A stretch of DNA of 35,048 bases, taken from Ectothiorhodospiraceae bacterium (lineage in GTDB: Bacteria > Pseudomonadota > Gammaproteobacteria > SZUA-152). This document shows, piece by piece, positions 17,798-26,034 of this stretch; positions within the stretch are counted from its first letter, which is position 1, and every line of letters begins with the position of its first letter. The stretch spans positions 1 to 35,048 of the forward strand of contig NVUB02000108.1 of the NCBI GenBank assembly GCA_002401775.2, given 5' to 3'. Under the pieces are notes generated by a model. It did no database searches. It was not told the origin of the DNA and was given only the letters and a program-made list of their open reading frames with translations. The position numbers were made by a program, and so were the translations under genes.

Positions 17798-17850
17798 TTA
17801 TGTTTTCCCCGGAAAAAGAATGGATGATTACGGTCCTGACGTTGACTTTC

Positions 17851-17900
17851 GATTAAGCCTCTCGATATAAGGCTCTTGATATAAGTCTCTTGATTAAGCC
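17851..17900. repeat. 14-bp imperfect tandem repeat, 3.5 copies
   Basis: The units are 17851-17863 (GATTAAGCCTCTC), 17864-17877 (GATATAAGGCTCTT), 17878-17891 (GATATAAGTCTCTT) and a partial 17892-17900 (GATTAAGCC). They lie upstream of the minus-strand kinase gene that begins at 17797. Confidence 0.8.
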
Positions 17901-18087
17901 AACCCAGACACTCCAACCCAGGATAATACGCAAGTTATGTTGATATGTACGCCATGAAACAACCTCAAAGGCCAAATCGGAAGCATTCGTATATTAGGCT
18001 TATCTAATTTATTGGTTTAGAAGGAATAGTTAAGGCAGTTTCTAGTTTTATTGCGCTAACCGCTTGGTGGCAAACGAGGATGTCTTT

Positions 18088-18299
18088 TTATCCACAAAAG
18101 CTGTGGATAACTTTGTGCATAAAATGAGGATAGAAGACTCTTGAGCACGGTTTTATTGATGTGTTGTTAAAATGGTCATAAAACAGGCGCCTATTTTCAC
18201 CTATATAAAACAGTAAGTTACACACGCGCCTTTTAACTTCGGTCAATATTGCGCCACCGTTTGACGGCAATTTGACGGCGTGAAACATGCTGTGCATAA
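18088..18299. promoter_or_regulatory. DnaA-box cluster
   Basis: Matches to TTATNCACA are 18088-18096 (TTATCCACA, plus), 18102-18110 (TGTGGATAA, minus), 18114-18122 (TGTGCATAA, minus) and 18291-18299 (TGTGCATAA, minus). The first two form an inverted pair 5 nt apart. Another exact minus-strand box lies at 18876-18884. One or fewer such 9-mers would be expected by chance in a whole 35-kb window for the TTATCCACA form. The site may be a DnaA titration or regulatory locus, or part of an origin. Confidence 0.6.
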
Positions 18300-18324
18300 G
18301 GTTCCACGCCAATAACGTTCCCGC

Positions 18325-18357
18325 AAAAAAAACCAGCACAGTGTGCTGGTTTTTTTA
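18325..18357 (-). terminator. Rho-independent terminator after the cytochrome c gene
   Basis: A near-perfect palindrome: A8, CCAGCAC / GTGCTGG, T7. It is placed 24 bp after the stop of the minus-strand cytochrome gene and would work in both directions. Confidence 0.92.
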
Positions 18358-18380
18358 CATCATGCGAAAAAACGCTATGC

Positions 18381-18710
18381 TTAGAGGGTCATAATGAAAT
18401 CGACCAGTTTTTCGATGTTTGCATCCGTTACACGAGGTGAATACGGAGGCATTGGTGCACCACCGGTCACTTTGGTCCAGTTGCCTTTGCCGCCTTTTTT
18501 CACTTTAGCGATCAAGCGATCTTTGGCGCCAGCGTCGTCTTTATATTTGGCAGCAACGTCTTTCCAGCCTGGACCAACAATTTTCTTATCAACACTGTGG
18601 CAAGCCAGGCAGCCGCTTTTCTTGGCCAAAGCCAAATCAGCAGTCGCTTGAGTAGACACGAACAAAACAGCGGCAGCTGCAGTAATCATCAACCATTTTG
18701 ATGCTTTCAT
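18381..18710 (-). CDS. Small class I cytochrome c (c-551/c-552 type)
   Basis: This is a periplasmic monohaem electron carrier of 109 residues. The signal peptide spans residues 1-24 (ending STQATA). The haem-binding site CLACH is at about residues 34-38, followed by SVDKKIVGPGWKDVAAKY, the Pro-Gly pattern typical of c-551. The axial methionine lies in GGAPMPPYSPRVT. The size and motifs fit the c-551 family that donates electrons to terminal oxidases or nitrite reductase; its partner is not evident here. The ATG is preceded by AAGGGG at good spacing, and the gene has its own terminator. Confidence 0.95.
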   Translation of the reverse strand: MKASKWLMITAAAAVLFVSTQATADLALAKKSGCLACHSVDKKIVGPGWKDVAAKYKDDAGAKDRLIAKVKKGGKGNWTKVTGGAPMPPYSPRVTDANIEKLVDFIMTL

Positions 18711-19069
18711 TATAGATTTCCCCTTGAGATTTATACTTAAAAACCACTTAATGGAATCTAAACAACGCCGTTTTCGGTACGCTTTTACACGCGCCTAACC
18801 GCACTGTTTCCTCCCCCATTATTCTTTAAAGTCACGCACGAGGCTCAAAATATGAACGCATCGCCGTCCCCTTGATGTGGATAACCGGCAGCTACTCTCG
18901 GAGCTACCAGCAACCCAGGCCGGTTTTTATGCCATTGACGCCGCCTGCTGTCAAGTTCAGCGCAGGTTCAGCTTTGCTGTGTTTTGCCTACAAGTTTGGC
19001 CTGAGACATACTGATAGCACCATTTAAGGTGCTCTAAAAGAAATTTTTATGGTAGAGAAAATATGCTTT
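18711..19069. other. 359-bp intergenic region upstream of the cytochrome gene
   Basis: This region should contain the cytochrome promoter. A perfect DnaA box (18876-18884) and a small hairpin AGCACC/GGTGCT (19016-19033, no T-tract) are present. Nothing else is recognised. Confidence 0.45.
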
Positions 19070-19372
19070 TTACCACTGCTTGATGACCCAGGCAGGGATG
19101 AGTAAGTCAGAATCAGTATCATTTCTTCGGGTTTCCAGATCACCGTCACCATCACTATCCACCAGGTAATAAGGCACGCCTTTTCTCGGCGTCACACGAA
19201 TGGCGTATAACCGTCCATTGACTCTTTTTTCTTCGACAATCCCTTCACTTTGGTTCTGTATGGTCACTTCACCTGTGGGCTCACCCTCTTCAGCAGATAC
19301 AGACGTCGCTCCAATGAGCAACGCTATCGCCATTCCCTGTACAACCTTTCTTTGCACAAACCGTAACCGCAT
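19070..19372 (-). CDS. DUF2782 family small secreted protein
   Basis: This protein has 100 residues from ATG 19372; a GTG at 19378 would add two. ATG is preferred because GGGGTGAG lies about 8 nt upstream. The signal peptide runs to about TSVSA. The mature part matches the DUF2782 pattern: EKRVNGRLYAIRVTPRKGVP, YYLVDSDGDGDLETR and LLIPAWVIKQW at the end. The DSDGDGDLE segment resembles a Ca-binding loop but the family role is unknown. Its place divergent from and just upstream of polA is the arrangement I recall from Pseudomonas (PA5494-PA5493), which supports the call. Confidence 0.88.
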   Translation of the reverse strand: MRLRFVQRKVVQGMAIALLIGATSVSAEEGEPTGEVTIQNQSEGIVEEKRVNGRLYAIRVTPRKGVPYYLVDSDGDGDLETRRNDTDSDLLIPAWVIKQW

Positions 19373-19479
19373 ATCCACTCACCCCAAATCTGTATTAATG
19401 ATGGTGCCATGGCGCAAAACAACCGATAATCGCCCGCAACTTTATCCTAATCTTAATCCATTAAAGACCCGCTCGCACC

Positions 19480-22218
19480 ATGAAAAAAAACGACAACCTT
19501 ATCCTCGTTGACGGCTCTTCGTACCTGTACCGCGCCTTCCACGCCATGCCTTCGCTCACCAATTCCAAGGGGCAGCCCACTGGCGCCGTGTATGGCGTGA
19601 TCAACATGCTACGGCGCCTGATAAAAGACTTCCAACCGGAATACATGGCCATGGTATTCGATGCCAAAGGTAAAACCTTCCGGGATGACATGTACGCCGA
19701 ATACAAGGCTAACCGTCCACCCATGCCCGATGAGTTACGTGAGCAAATTACGCCGTTACACGCCATCGTCCAAGCTATGGGCCTACCCATGTTAATCATA
19801 GACGGCGTGGAGGCCGATGACGTCATTGGCACTCTCGCCAGGCAGGCCGCAGAAGCAGGTATGGACTGCCTGATATCCACCGGCGACAAGGACATGGCAC
19901 AGCTGGTCAACCCGCAAGTCACCTTGATGAACACCATGGACAATTCCACCCTGGATCCGCAGGGCGTAGTGGATAAATTTGGCGTGCCTCCTGAGCGCAT
20001 CATCGATTATCTGACGTTGATGGGCGACAACGTCGACAACATTCCTGGCGTGCCCAAAGTTGGCCCCAAAACAGCGGTTAAATGGCTAACCCAATATGGC
20101 ACGCTCGATGACATCATCGCCAATGCGGACAATATCACCGGAAAAGTAGGGGAGAACCTGCGTAATGCTCTGGAACAGCTGCCGCTGTCACATCAGCTGG
20201 CCACAATAAAGTGCGACGTTCCCATGGAGCTTGGCCCTGAGGCGCTCAAAGTCACACCTGCCAATACCGAACAACTCAGCACGTTATTCGGTGAAATGGA
20301 GTTCAAAACCTGGCTGTCCGAATTATTGCCATCAGGCGCAGCCGGGCAGGACGCCAATCACTCATCAGCCGCTATTGCAGATGCAACAGTTTCAGCTGAT
20401 GTCAGCTACGACATTGTTCAGGATGAAGCTTCCTTTGACGCCTGGCTGGAAAAATTACAACAAGCTGAGTTATTTGCCTTTGACACCGAAACCACCAGCC
20501 TTGATTACATGCAGGCAAAAATTGTGGGGGTGTCGTTTGCTGTCACCGCAGGGGAGGCCGCCTATGTCCCCGTTGCACACCAGGTCACTCTGGAAGATGC
20601 CGAGCAGGGCGCACAACTCAATCGTAATTTTGTCTTAGAAAAATTACGACCACTGCTGGAAGATGCCAACAAAGCCAAAGTCGGTCAGAACCTCAAATAC
20701 GACATGAGCGTACTGGCCAATCATGGCATCACCCTACGCGGCGTAGCCTTCGACACCATGCTTGAATCCTACGTACTCGACAGCACCGCCACACGTCATG
20801 ACATGGATTCTCTGGCACTGAAATACCTCAACCGCAACACCATTCATTTTGAAGACGTCGCAGGCAAGGGCGCCAAACAAATCACCTTCGACCACGTACC
20901 CATCAATGTTGCTGGCCCCTATGCCTCAGAAGATGCCGACATCACCCTGCAACTGCATCAAACCCTGTGGCCAAAACTTGAAGCCGAGCCACGCTTGGCG
21001 ACATTATTTCAAGACATCGAAATACCACTGCTGACGGTACTCTCCCACATTGAGCGCAATGGCGTACTTATCGATGCCGCCATGCTGGCCACACAAAGTA
21101 CTCAATTAGCAACGCGCATGGCAGAGATTCAAACCGAATCCTATGACGTCGCAGGGGAAGTGTTTAATCTCGCCTCGCCCAAACAAATTCAAGGTATCCT
21201 ATTTGAAAAACTCGGCCTGCCGATACTGAAAAAAACCCCCAAAGGCGCACCATCCACGGCCGAAGAAGTGCTGACGGAGCTGGCCCACGACTTTCCCTTG
21301 CCCAAATTGATTCTTGAATACCGGGGCATGAGCAAACTCAAATCCACCTATACCGACAAACTGCCCCAACGAATTGACCCCGGCACCGGACGCGTACACA
21401 CCTCATACCATCAGGCGGTGGCCAGCACCGGACGACTTTCCTCTTCTGACCCTAATCTGCAAAACATCCCGGTACGCAGCGCCGAGGGCCGTCGAATACG
21501 TCAAGCCTTTATCGCACCGTCGGGTCACAGTATTCTCGCCGCCGATTATTCACAAATTGAATTGCGCATCATGGCGCACCTGTCTGGCGACGAAGGTCTG
21601 CTCAAGGCCTTCTCCGCTGGCGAAGATATTCACCGCGCCACGGCGGCAGAGGTATTCGGTTTATCCGTAGACGATGTTGACACCGAACATCGACGCCGCG
21701 CCAAGGCCATCAATTTTGGACTGATCTACGGCATGTCCGCATTTGGCCTGGCTCGCCAATTGGACATCGGCCGGGGACAAGCTCAGGAATATATCGACCT
21801 CTATTTCGAACGCTACCCCGGCGTCAAAAAATTCATGGATGACACCCGCGAACAAGCTCGCGAACGCGGTTACGTAGAAACCGTATTCGGCCGCCGCCTG
21901 TACCTGCCCGACATCAACCACCGCAACGGCCAACGCCGTCAATACGCCGAGCGCACCGCCATCAACGCCCCTATGCAAGGCACCGCCGCCGACATCATCA
22001 AACGCGCCATGATCGACGTAGACAACTGGATAGAATCATCCGACTTGGACGTCACCCTCATCATGCAAGTACACGATGAACTGGTCTTTGAAGTCCGCGA
22101 CGAACACCTCGAAAAAGCCAAACATGAAATAGACCGCCTCATGAGCGACGTCGTCGAACTCAAAGTGCCATTAGTCGTCGACCTCGGGCAGGGCATCAAT
22201 TGGGATGAAGCGCATTAA
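19480..22218 (+). CDS. polA: DNA polymerase I
   Basis: This is the repair and Okazaki-fragment polymerase, 912 residues, full length. The 5'-nuclease domain covers about 1-290 (VDGSSYLYRAFHAMP, EADDVIGTLA, STGDKDMAQLV, GDNVDNIPGVPKVGPKTA). The 3'-5' proofreading domain is intact, with exo I FDTETTSLD near residue 333, exo II QNLKYDMSVL and exo III YASEDADITL. The polymerase domain has motif A DYSQIELRIMAHLS near residue 688, motif B RRRAKAINFGLIYGMSAFG and motif C QVHDELVFEV. The gene is divergent from the DUF2782 gene with about 107 bp between them. No broken motif is seen. A small inverted-repeat element begins 2 nt after the stop codon. Confidence 0.98.
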   Translation: MKKNDNLILVDGSSYLYRAFHAMPSLTNSKGQPTGAVYGVINMLRRLIKDFQPEYMAMVFDAKGKTFRDDMYAEYKANRPPMPDELREQITPLHAIVQAMGLPMLIIDGVEADDVIGTLARQAAEAGMDCLISTGDKDMAQLVNPQVTLMNTMDNSTLDPQGVVDKFGVPPERIIDYLTLMGDNVDNIPGVPKVGPKTAVKWLTQYGTLDDIIANADNITGKVGENLRNALEQLPLSHQLATIKCDVPMELGPEALKVTPANTEQLSTLFGEMEFKTWLSELLPSGAAGQDANHSSAAIADATVSADVSYDIVQDEASFDAWLEKLQQAELFAFDTETTSLDYMQAKIVGVSFAVTAGEAAYVPVAHQVTLEDAEQGAQLNRNFVLEKLRPLLEDANKAKVGQNLKYDMSVLANHGITLRGVAFDTMLESYVLDSTATRHDMDSLALKYLNRNTIHFEDVAGKGAKQITFDHVPINVAGPYASEDADITLQLHQTLWPKLEAEPRLATLFQDIEIPLLTVLSHIERNGVLIDAAMLATQSTQLATRMAEIQTESYDVAGEVFNLASPKQIQGILFEKLGLPILKKTPKGAPSTAEEVLTELAHDFPLPKLILEYRGMSKLKSTYTDKLPQRIDPGTGRVHTSYHQAVASTGRLSSSDPNLQNIPVRSAEGRRIRQAFIAPSGHSILAADYSQIELRIMAHLSGDEGLLKAFSAGEDIHRATAAEVFGLSVDDVDTEHRRRAKAINFGLIYGMSAFGLARQLDIGRGQAQEYIDLYFERYPGVKKFMDDTREQARERGYVETVFGRRLYLPDINHRNGQRRQYAERTAINAPMQGTAADIIKRAMIDVDNWIESSDLDVTLIMQVHDELVFEVRDEHLEKAKHEIDRLMSDVVELKVPLVVDLGQGINWDEAH

Positions 22219-22220
22219 CG

Positions 22221-22314
22221 GTAGGGCACCCCTTGTGGACGCCCAAAATGTTGAGGTTGCCACAACATTCACCGGCCACCCAAAACCAGGGCAACCACAA
22301 GGGATTGCCCCTAC
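22221..22314. repeat. Inverted-repeat element after polA
   Basis: The left arm 22221-22244 (GTAGGGCACCCCTTGTGGAC then GCCC) pairs with the right arm 22289-22314 (GGGCAACCACAAGGG then ATTGCCCCTAC). An inner hairpin is AATGTTG / CAACATT (22247-22253 / 22263-22269). The arms resemble the widely dispersed GTAGGGGC...GCCC type repeats seen in many bacterial genomes. It may be a REP/MITE-like unit and could also act as a 3' stabiliser of polA mRNA. Confidence 0.8.
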
Positions 22315-22462
22315 AGTGGATGATATTAAGGTAACCGGAGACCCGCTTCCCGACACCTGATTCACTACCTCATTTTCCTGCATTTTTCACCCAGTGCGCT
22401 AGGCTCTAGGTATCTCGTTTATGTGTTAACTAACCGCACCAAACGCCGTACGGAGGTAAATC

Positions 22463-23347
22463 ATGGATTTTTACTTCTACAAAACCCGCCTGTTGGCCTG
22501 TTTCCTTGGCAGTTTGCTTACATTATTGATGAGTTTGACCGTCCTCGCCGAGCCCCCCACTGACACACTGCAGCCCATTCGTTTTGGCGTGCTTTCCATT
22601 GCTCCACCAGCCCGCACCCACGCCAATTGGCAACCTTTTGTTAAGTATATGTCTCGTGAACTTGGGCGACCTGTGGAAATTGTCGTGCCACGCGGCTTTG
22701 GCAAAATGAAAAAGGCTGCTGCTGCCGGTAAAGTGGATTTCTTTTACGTCAACTCTCTGGTGTTTTTACGTTTAAAAGAAGCCGGTAAGGCCATTGGCCT
22801 AGCTCAAATGGAAAACATCTCCGGTAAACCCACTACTCAAGCGGCTATTTTCGTACGACGAGACAGCGGCATTACTCATACCAATCAACTCAAGGGCAGC
22901 ACTGTCACTTATGTCGCGCCCATGGGCGCCAGCTATGTTGCAGCCCGGGCCTATCTTTATGAACAGGGGCTAAATGCAAAGGGCGACACCAAAGAAGTCT
23001 TCACCAAAAACCTGTCCAGTTCCATTCACAAGGTGTTACTGGGCGAAGTCAATGTGGCGACAATGTGCGGGGTCAACTACAAACTTATGAGCAAAAAAGT
23101 CAACACCGGTGAGCTCAAACGCATCGCGTACAGTAATGAGTATCCGGAAAATGTGATTGCTGCTCGCAAAAATCTTGACCCTAACTTAGTGGCACGTTTC
23201 ACTCAGGTCGTCACTCATATGAGCGCCAATAAAAAGGGGCAAGCGGTTTTAAAACAGATGAGCAACTTAAAAATTCAAAGTTTTCTCATCTATGATGCCG
23301 GTATAGAGGACATGACAAAAAAATTACTGGCTCAGGGCGCCTTTTAA
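22463..23347 (+). CDS. PhnD-like periplasmic binding protein, second copy
   Basis: This is a solute-binding protein of the PhnD family, 294 residues. The signal peptide includes LGSLLTLLMSLTVLAEPP. The mature start (QPIRFGVLSIAPPARTHANW), lobe-1 segment AAAGKVDFFYVNSLVFLRLK, QLKGSTVTYVAPMGASYVAA and the C-terminal ARKNLDPNLVARFTQVVTHM fit the fold. It differs from the copy at 1755 (loose similarity only), so it is not a recent duplicate. Again no phnC/E transporter is nearby. The next gene, 49 nt downstream, is a membrane histidine kinase, so it probably forms a ligand-presenting pair with it. ACGGAGGT 6-7 nt before the ATG sets the start. The ligand is unknown. Confidence 0.87.
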   Translation: MDFYFYKTRLLACFLGSLLTLLMSLTVLAEPPTDTLQPIRFGVLSIAPPARTHANWQPFVKYMSRELGRPVEIVVPRGFGKMKKAAAAGKVDFFYVNSLVFLRLKEAGKAIGLAQMENISGKPTTQAAIFVRRDSGITHTNQLKGSTVTYVAPMGASYVAARAYLYEQGLNAKGDTKEVFTKNLSSSIHKVLLGEVNVATMCGVNYKLMSKKVNTGELKRIAYSNEYPENVIAARKNLDPNLVARFTQVVTHMSANKKGQAVLKQMSNLKIQSFLIYDAGIEDMTKKLLAQGAF

Positions 23348-23382
23348 GGGCCGTCTTTTATTACCGTCCATTGACATTATCC

Positions 23383-23399
23383 AAAGGGAGGCCACCATC
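23383..23399 (+). promoter_or_regulatory. Strong Shine-Dalgarno and ATC start of the histidine kinase
   Basis: AAAGGGAGG (23383-23391), then 5 nt, then ATC AAA TAC GGG at 23397. This Shine-Dalgarno is one of the strongest in the window, yet no standard start codon lies at the right distance in frame. The same ATC-AAA start is inferred for the MCP gene at 2675. Confidence 0.65.
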
Positions 23400-24872
23400 A
23401 AATACGGGTTATTTGCTCGCATCGCCCTTAGCCTCAGTATCATCCTCACCCTGGCCATGTTGGGCCTGGGCTATCTGATTGTTGACGATGCAGAACAACA
23501 ATTGCGCAATGAACGGCTGCGTCTGGTTACCAGCGGCGCCAAAACCCTGGCAAGCGGTAGTCTCGATGCGCTGGTCACCCGCGATTATGAATTACTGGAA
23601 CGCTGGGTGTCCTCGGTGTTACTAACCGAAGACTACGCTTATGCTTTTCTCGCCAACCCCGCCGGCCAAATTCTCACTCACACAGATTTGGAATTCATTG
23701 CTCGCTATACTAAACCCGTACGACTTAATAATTACGCACCAATGACGCGTGAAATACCATACAGAGGGCTGACCGTCACTGAAGTCATTTATCCTGCCAT
23801 GCTGGGTGACCAGCATCTGGCTAATGCTCACGTTGCCTTTTATCCGGGACGAAGCAACATATCCGCGATTCGCACTTTCAAGTTTTATGCACTCATCCTG
23901 GGTTCGTTATTATTAATGCTAGGTGCTACCTTGATTATCGTTCGCCGCCACACAGCGCCCATCAGCCAACTCACTCAGTACGTTTCTCAATTATCCCTTG
24001 AACATGACCACCCGGCCCTGAACTCTGCATTACTTGAACATCAGGATGAAGTTGGCATGTTGTCCCGTGCGTTTAACGAAATGGAAATCCGCTTGATAAC
24101 GGCCTTTGAGCAATTACGCAATGAAGAAGGCCGCTTGCGTGAGAGGGTCGACGAACGCACTCAGGAATTATTGCTCGCCAACAAGGAACTGGAGACTTTC
24201 AGCTATACCGTATCCCATGATTTACGCTCGCCGCTTCGTACTATTGATGGTTTTTCACTCGTATTGCTCGTGGATTACGCTGAGCAGTTGGACGAAGAGG
24301 GGAAACAACACCTCCATCGCATTCGCAGAGGCACCCAACGCATGGCCCAGCTGATTGACGATATTCTGGAGCTATCGCGGGTTTCGCGTACCAACCTGAT
24401 TATGACGACCTGTGATATTGCCACCATCGCCCAGGAAGTACGTGAAGAACTGGAGTTCAACCAACCTGACCATCAGTTTCAGTGGCAAATCGCCGACAAC
24501 CTATTTGTACGCGCCGACAGGCATTTGCTACACATCATACTGACTAACCTCATCGGTAACGCCTGGAAATATACGGGTAAAACACCGCAGCCCTGCATAG
24601 AGATTGGCAGTATCACTCAGGCAGATGCCATTACAGTATTTTATGTGCGCGACAACGGCAGCGGTTTTAATATGAAATACGCAGACAAACTGTTCAAACC
24701 CTTTTCACGCTTACATGGACGGGAGGAATTCGAAGGTACCGGTATTGGTTTGGCTACAGCCTATCGCATTATCGAACGTCACAAGGGCAAAATCTGGGCT
24801 GAAGCCAAGCCTGGAGAGGGTGCGTGCTTCTATTTTCAGCTAGGAAAAATTAACCCCAAAAACCTTATTTGA
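23397..24872 (+). CDS. Membrane sensor histidine kinase, probable ATC start
   Basis: This is a sensor kinase of about 491 residues from ATC 23397. TM1 is about 8-30, the periplasmic sensor about 31-160 with a Cache/PAS-like stretch (YAYAFLANPAGQILTHTDL), TM2 about 160-182 (FYALILGSLLLMLGATLIIV), then HAMP. The HisKA domain carries the phospho-accepting His in FSYTVSHDLRSPLRTIDGFS. The ATPase domain has an N box (NLIGNAWKYT), G1 (VRDNGSGFNMKYADKLFKPF) and G2 (GTGIGLATAYRIIERH). The HisKA/ATPase pair resembles phytochrome-type kinases. No response-regulator gene is adjacent, so its partner is elsewhere. The first ATG (23457) lies inside TM1. Upstream, ATC 23397 is 5 nt after AAAGGGAGG and no ATG, GTG or TTG is in frame. 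Confidence 0.93.
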   Translation: MKYGLFARIALSLSIILTLAMLGLGYLIVDDAEQQLRNERLRLVTSGAKTLASGSLDALVTRDYELLERWVSSVLLTEDYAYAFLANPAGQILTHTDLEFIARYTKPVRLNNYAPMTREIPYRGLTVTEVIYPAMLGDQHLANAHVAFYPGRSNISAIRTFKFYALILGSLLLMLGATLIIVRRHTAPISQLTQYVSQLSLEHDHPALNSALLEHQDEVGMLSRAFNEMEIRLITAFEQLRNEEGRLRERVDERTQELLLANKELETFSYTVSHDLRSPLRTIDGFSLVLLVDYAEQLDEEGKQHLHRIRRGTQRMAQLIDDILELSRVSRTNLIMTTCDIATIAQEVREELEFNQPDHQFQWQIADNLFVRADRHLLHIILTNLIGNAWKYTGKTPQPCIEIGSITQADAITVFYVRDNGSGFNMKYADKLFKPFSRLHGREEFEGTGIGLATAYRIIERHKGKIWAEAKPGEGACFYFQLGKINPKNLI

Positions 24873-25047
24873 ATCACAAAATTCCACGTTCTAAAAGCAG
24901 GCGCACTCAAACATGTCTTTCACTTTGTGCGTGTGTTTCACGACCCATGCGTTTTACAACGGATGAAGGATAGGAACAATGTTACTCACCGATTAAAATA
25001 TTTCCTGATAAATGAAACTATTTACCGCATATCCCGTCTTACTTTGT

Positions 25048-25175
25048 GAGCAAGCGCGATGCTTGTTCCCCGCTTCCCTCCCTAGCGGGTATTCAGGCCC
25101 GGTATCCCCAATATCGGGTATTTTGCCCTGGTAAGGCCTGCCTTCATTGTGTGCAGGTTTACCGGGGATTTTTAT
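25048..25175 (+). ncRNA. Candidate trans-acting sRNA (Spot 42/ErsA position)
   Basis: Four stem-loops follow one another on the plus strand. H1 is 25048-25055/25061-25068 (GAGCAAGC/GCTTGTTC). H2 is 25069-25074/25084-25089 (CCCGCT/AGCGGG) with loop TCCCTCCCT. H3 is 25098-25105/25111-25118 with loop CCCCA. H4 is a terminator at 25126-25141/25153-25167 followed by ATTTTT. The C/U-rich loops are the kind that pair with Shine-Dalgarno sequences. Position and strand (polA side, same strand as polA, facing minus-strand engB) match spf in E. coli and ersA in Pseudomonas, although here two genes intervene between polA and the site. The 5' end is not determined and no clear promoter was identified. The primary sequence is not obviously that of Spot 42. 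Confidence 0.65.
25126..25174 (+). terminator. Rho-independent terminator of the candidate sRNA
   Basis: The stem CCCTGGTAAGGCCTGC / GCAGGTTTACCGGGG has one bulge and an 11-nt loop, and is followed by ATTTTTA. The T-tract is only on the plus strand, so it does not serve engB. Confidence 0.82.
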
Positions 25176-25222
25176 GTCTGCTCATCAATAATTCCCCTTT
25201 AACCTGCTATCACCAGTATCCG

Positions 25223-25843
25223 TTATTTCTCCGGTACATCCAGCCAGTGATCCAACACCCGATACACTTCATCCAGTCCTGTGCCTTTTGGTGATGAAAA
25301 TAATTGCACGGTAGTAAGGTCATCGGTAAGCCCATCTGGTGACATCTCAGCCAGTTCCTTCTGGACCTGTAACAAGGCATTTTTCCCTGCGCCACTTTTC
25401 AACTTATCGGCTTTGGTCAACAATATGTGCACGGGCATTCCTACTTGCCAACACCAATTAAGCAGCTGCTGGTCGACTTCTTTTAATGGATGCCTCACAT
25501 CCATCAACAATACCAACCCCTTCAATGATTGGCGCGTCGACAGATACTCCTCCATGGTTTGCTGCCAGCGGCGTTTGACCTCGGCCGCCACTTTGGCATA
25601 ACCATAGCCCGGTAAATCCACCAGGCAACGCTGTTCATCCAAGCGGAAAAAGTTAATCAACTGGGTGCGCCCCGGTGTTTTGCTGGTACGCGCCAAAGAC
25701 TTTTGACCGGTTATACGGTTGATTGCACTGGATTTTCCAGCATTTGAGCGACCCGCAAAAGCAACTTCCCCACCCTCATCGGGGGGTAGTTGCGCAAGCC
25801 TGGCCACGCTAATTTCAAATTCTGCGGCACGGTATCGACTCAT
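25223..25843 (-). CDS. engB: Ribosome-assembly GTPase EngB (YihA/YsxC)
   Basis: This is an essential small GTPase for 50S ribosome assembly, 206 residues, normal length. The GTPase motifs are G1 [10 protein letters not shown]2 TPGRTQ, G3 [11 protein letters not shown]4 TKADK and G5-like FSSPKGTG. The N-terminus [20 protein letters not shown] is family-typical. It is transcribed away from the cytochrome gene at 26035, with about 190 bp of shared promoter region. The gene order engB then cytochromes then dsbA is as I recall it from Pseudomonas. Confidence 0.97.
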   Translation of the reverse strand: MSRYRAAEFEISVARLAQLPPDEGGEVAFAGRSNAGKSSAINRITGQKSLARTSKTPGRTQLINFFRLDEQRCLVDLPGYGYAKVAAEVKRRWQQTMEEYLSTRQSLKGLVLLMDVRHPLKEVDQQLLNWCWQVGMPVHILLTKADKLKSGAGKNALLQVQKELAEMSPDGLTDDLTTVQLFSSPKGTGLDEVYRVLDHWLDVPEK

Positions 25844-26034
25844 GCGACTATATCCATTTCTTTATATCTCGGTTATTGTTGAATGAAGAGTAATCACTTA
25901 CGCCATATTAAGAGAAAGAAACCCCAAGTTACTCAGTTCTATTGGCATTTTTTCCTCAGCTGCAATAGTCTAGGCATTCCAGACCTGCGAAAGTAGCGGG
26001 ACTTTACCAAACACGATTGCAAGTGGATACGCAT

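Larger units (their letters stand above)
17798..18380. other. 583-bp intergenic region with DnaA boxes
   Basis: No gene is convincing; a minus-strand frame at 18088-18339 begins inside a terminator and has no family features. The region holds a 14-bp tandem repeat (17851-17900), an AT-rich stretch (about 17990-18050), four matches to the DnaA box TTATNCACA (18088-18299) and the terminator of the cytochrome gene (18325-18357). Confidence 0.6.

Noticed and set aside
18088-18339. Minus-strand frame of 83 codons between the kinase-like gene and the cytochrome
   Set aside because: It starts inside the cytochrome terminator, covers the DnaA boxes, and shows no family motif or ribosome binding site.
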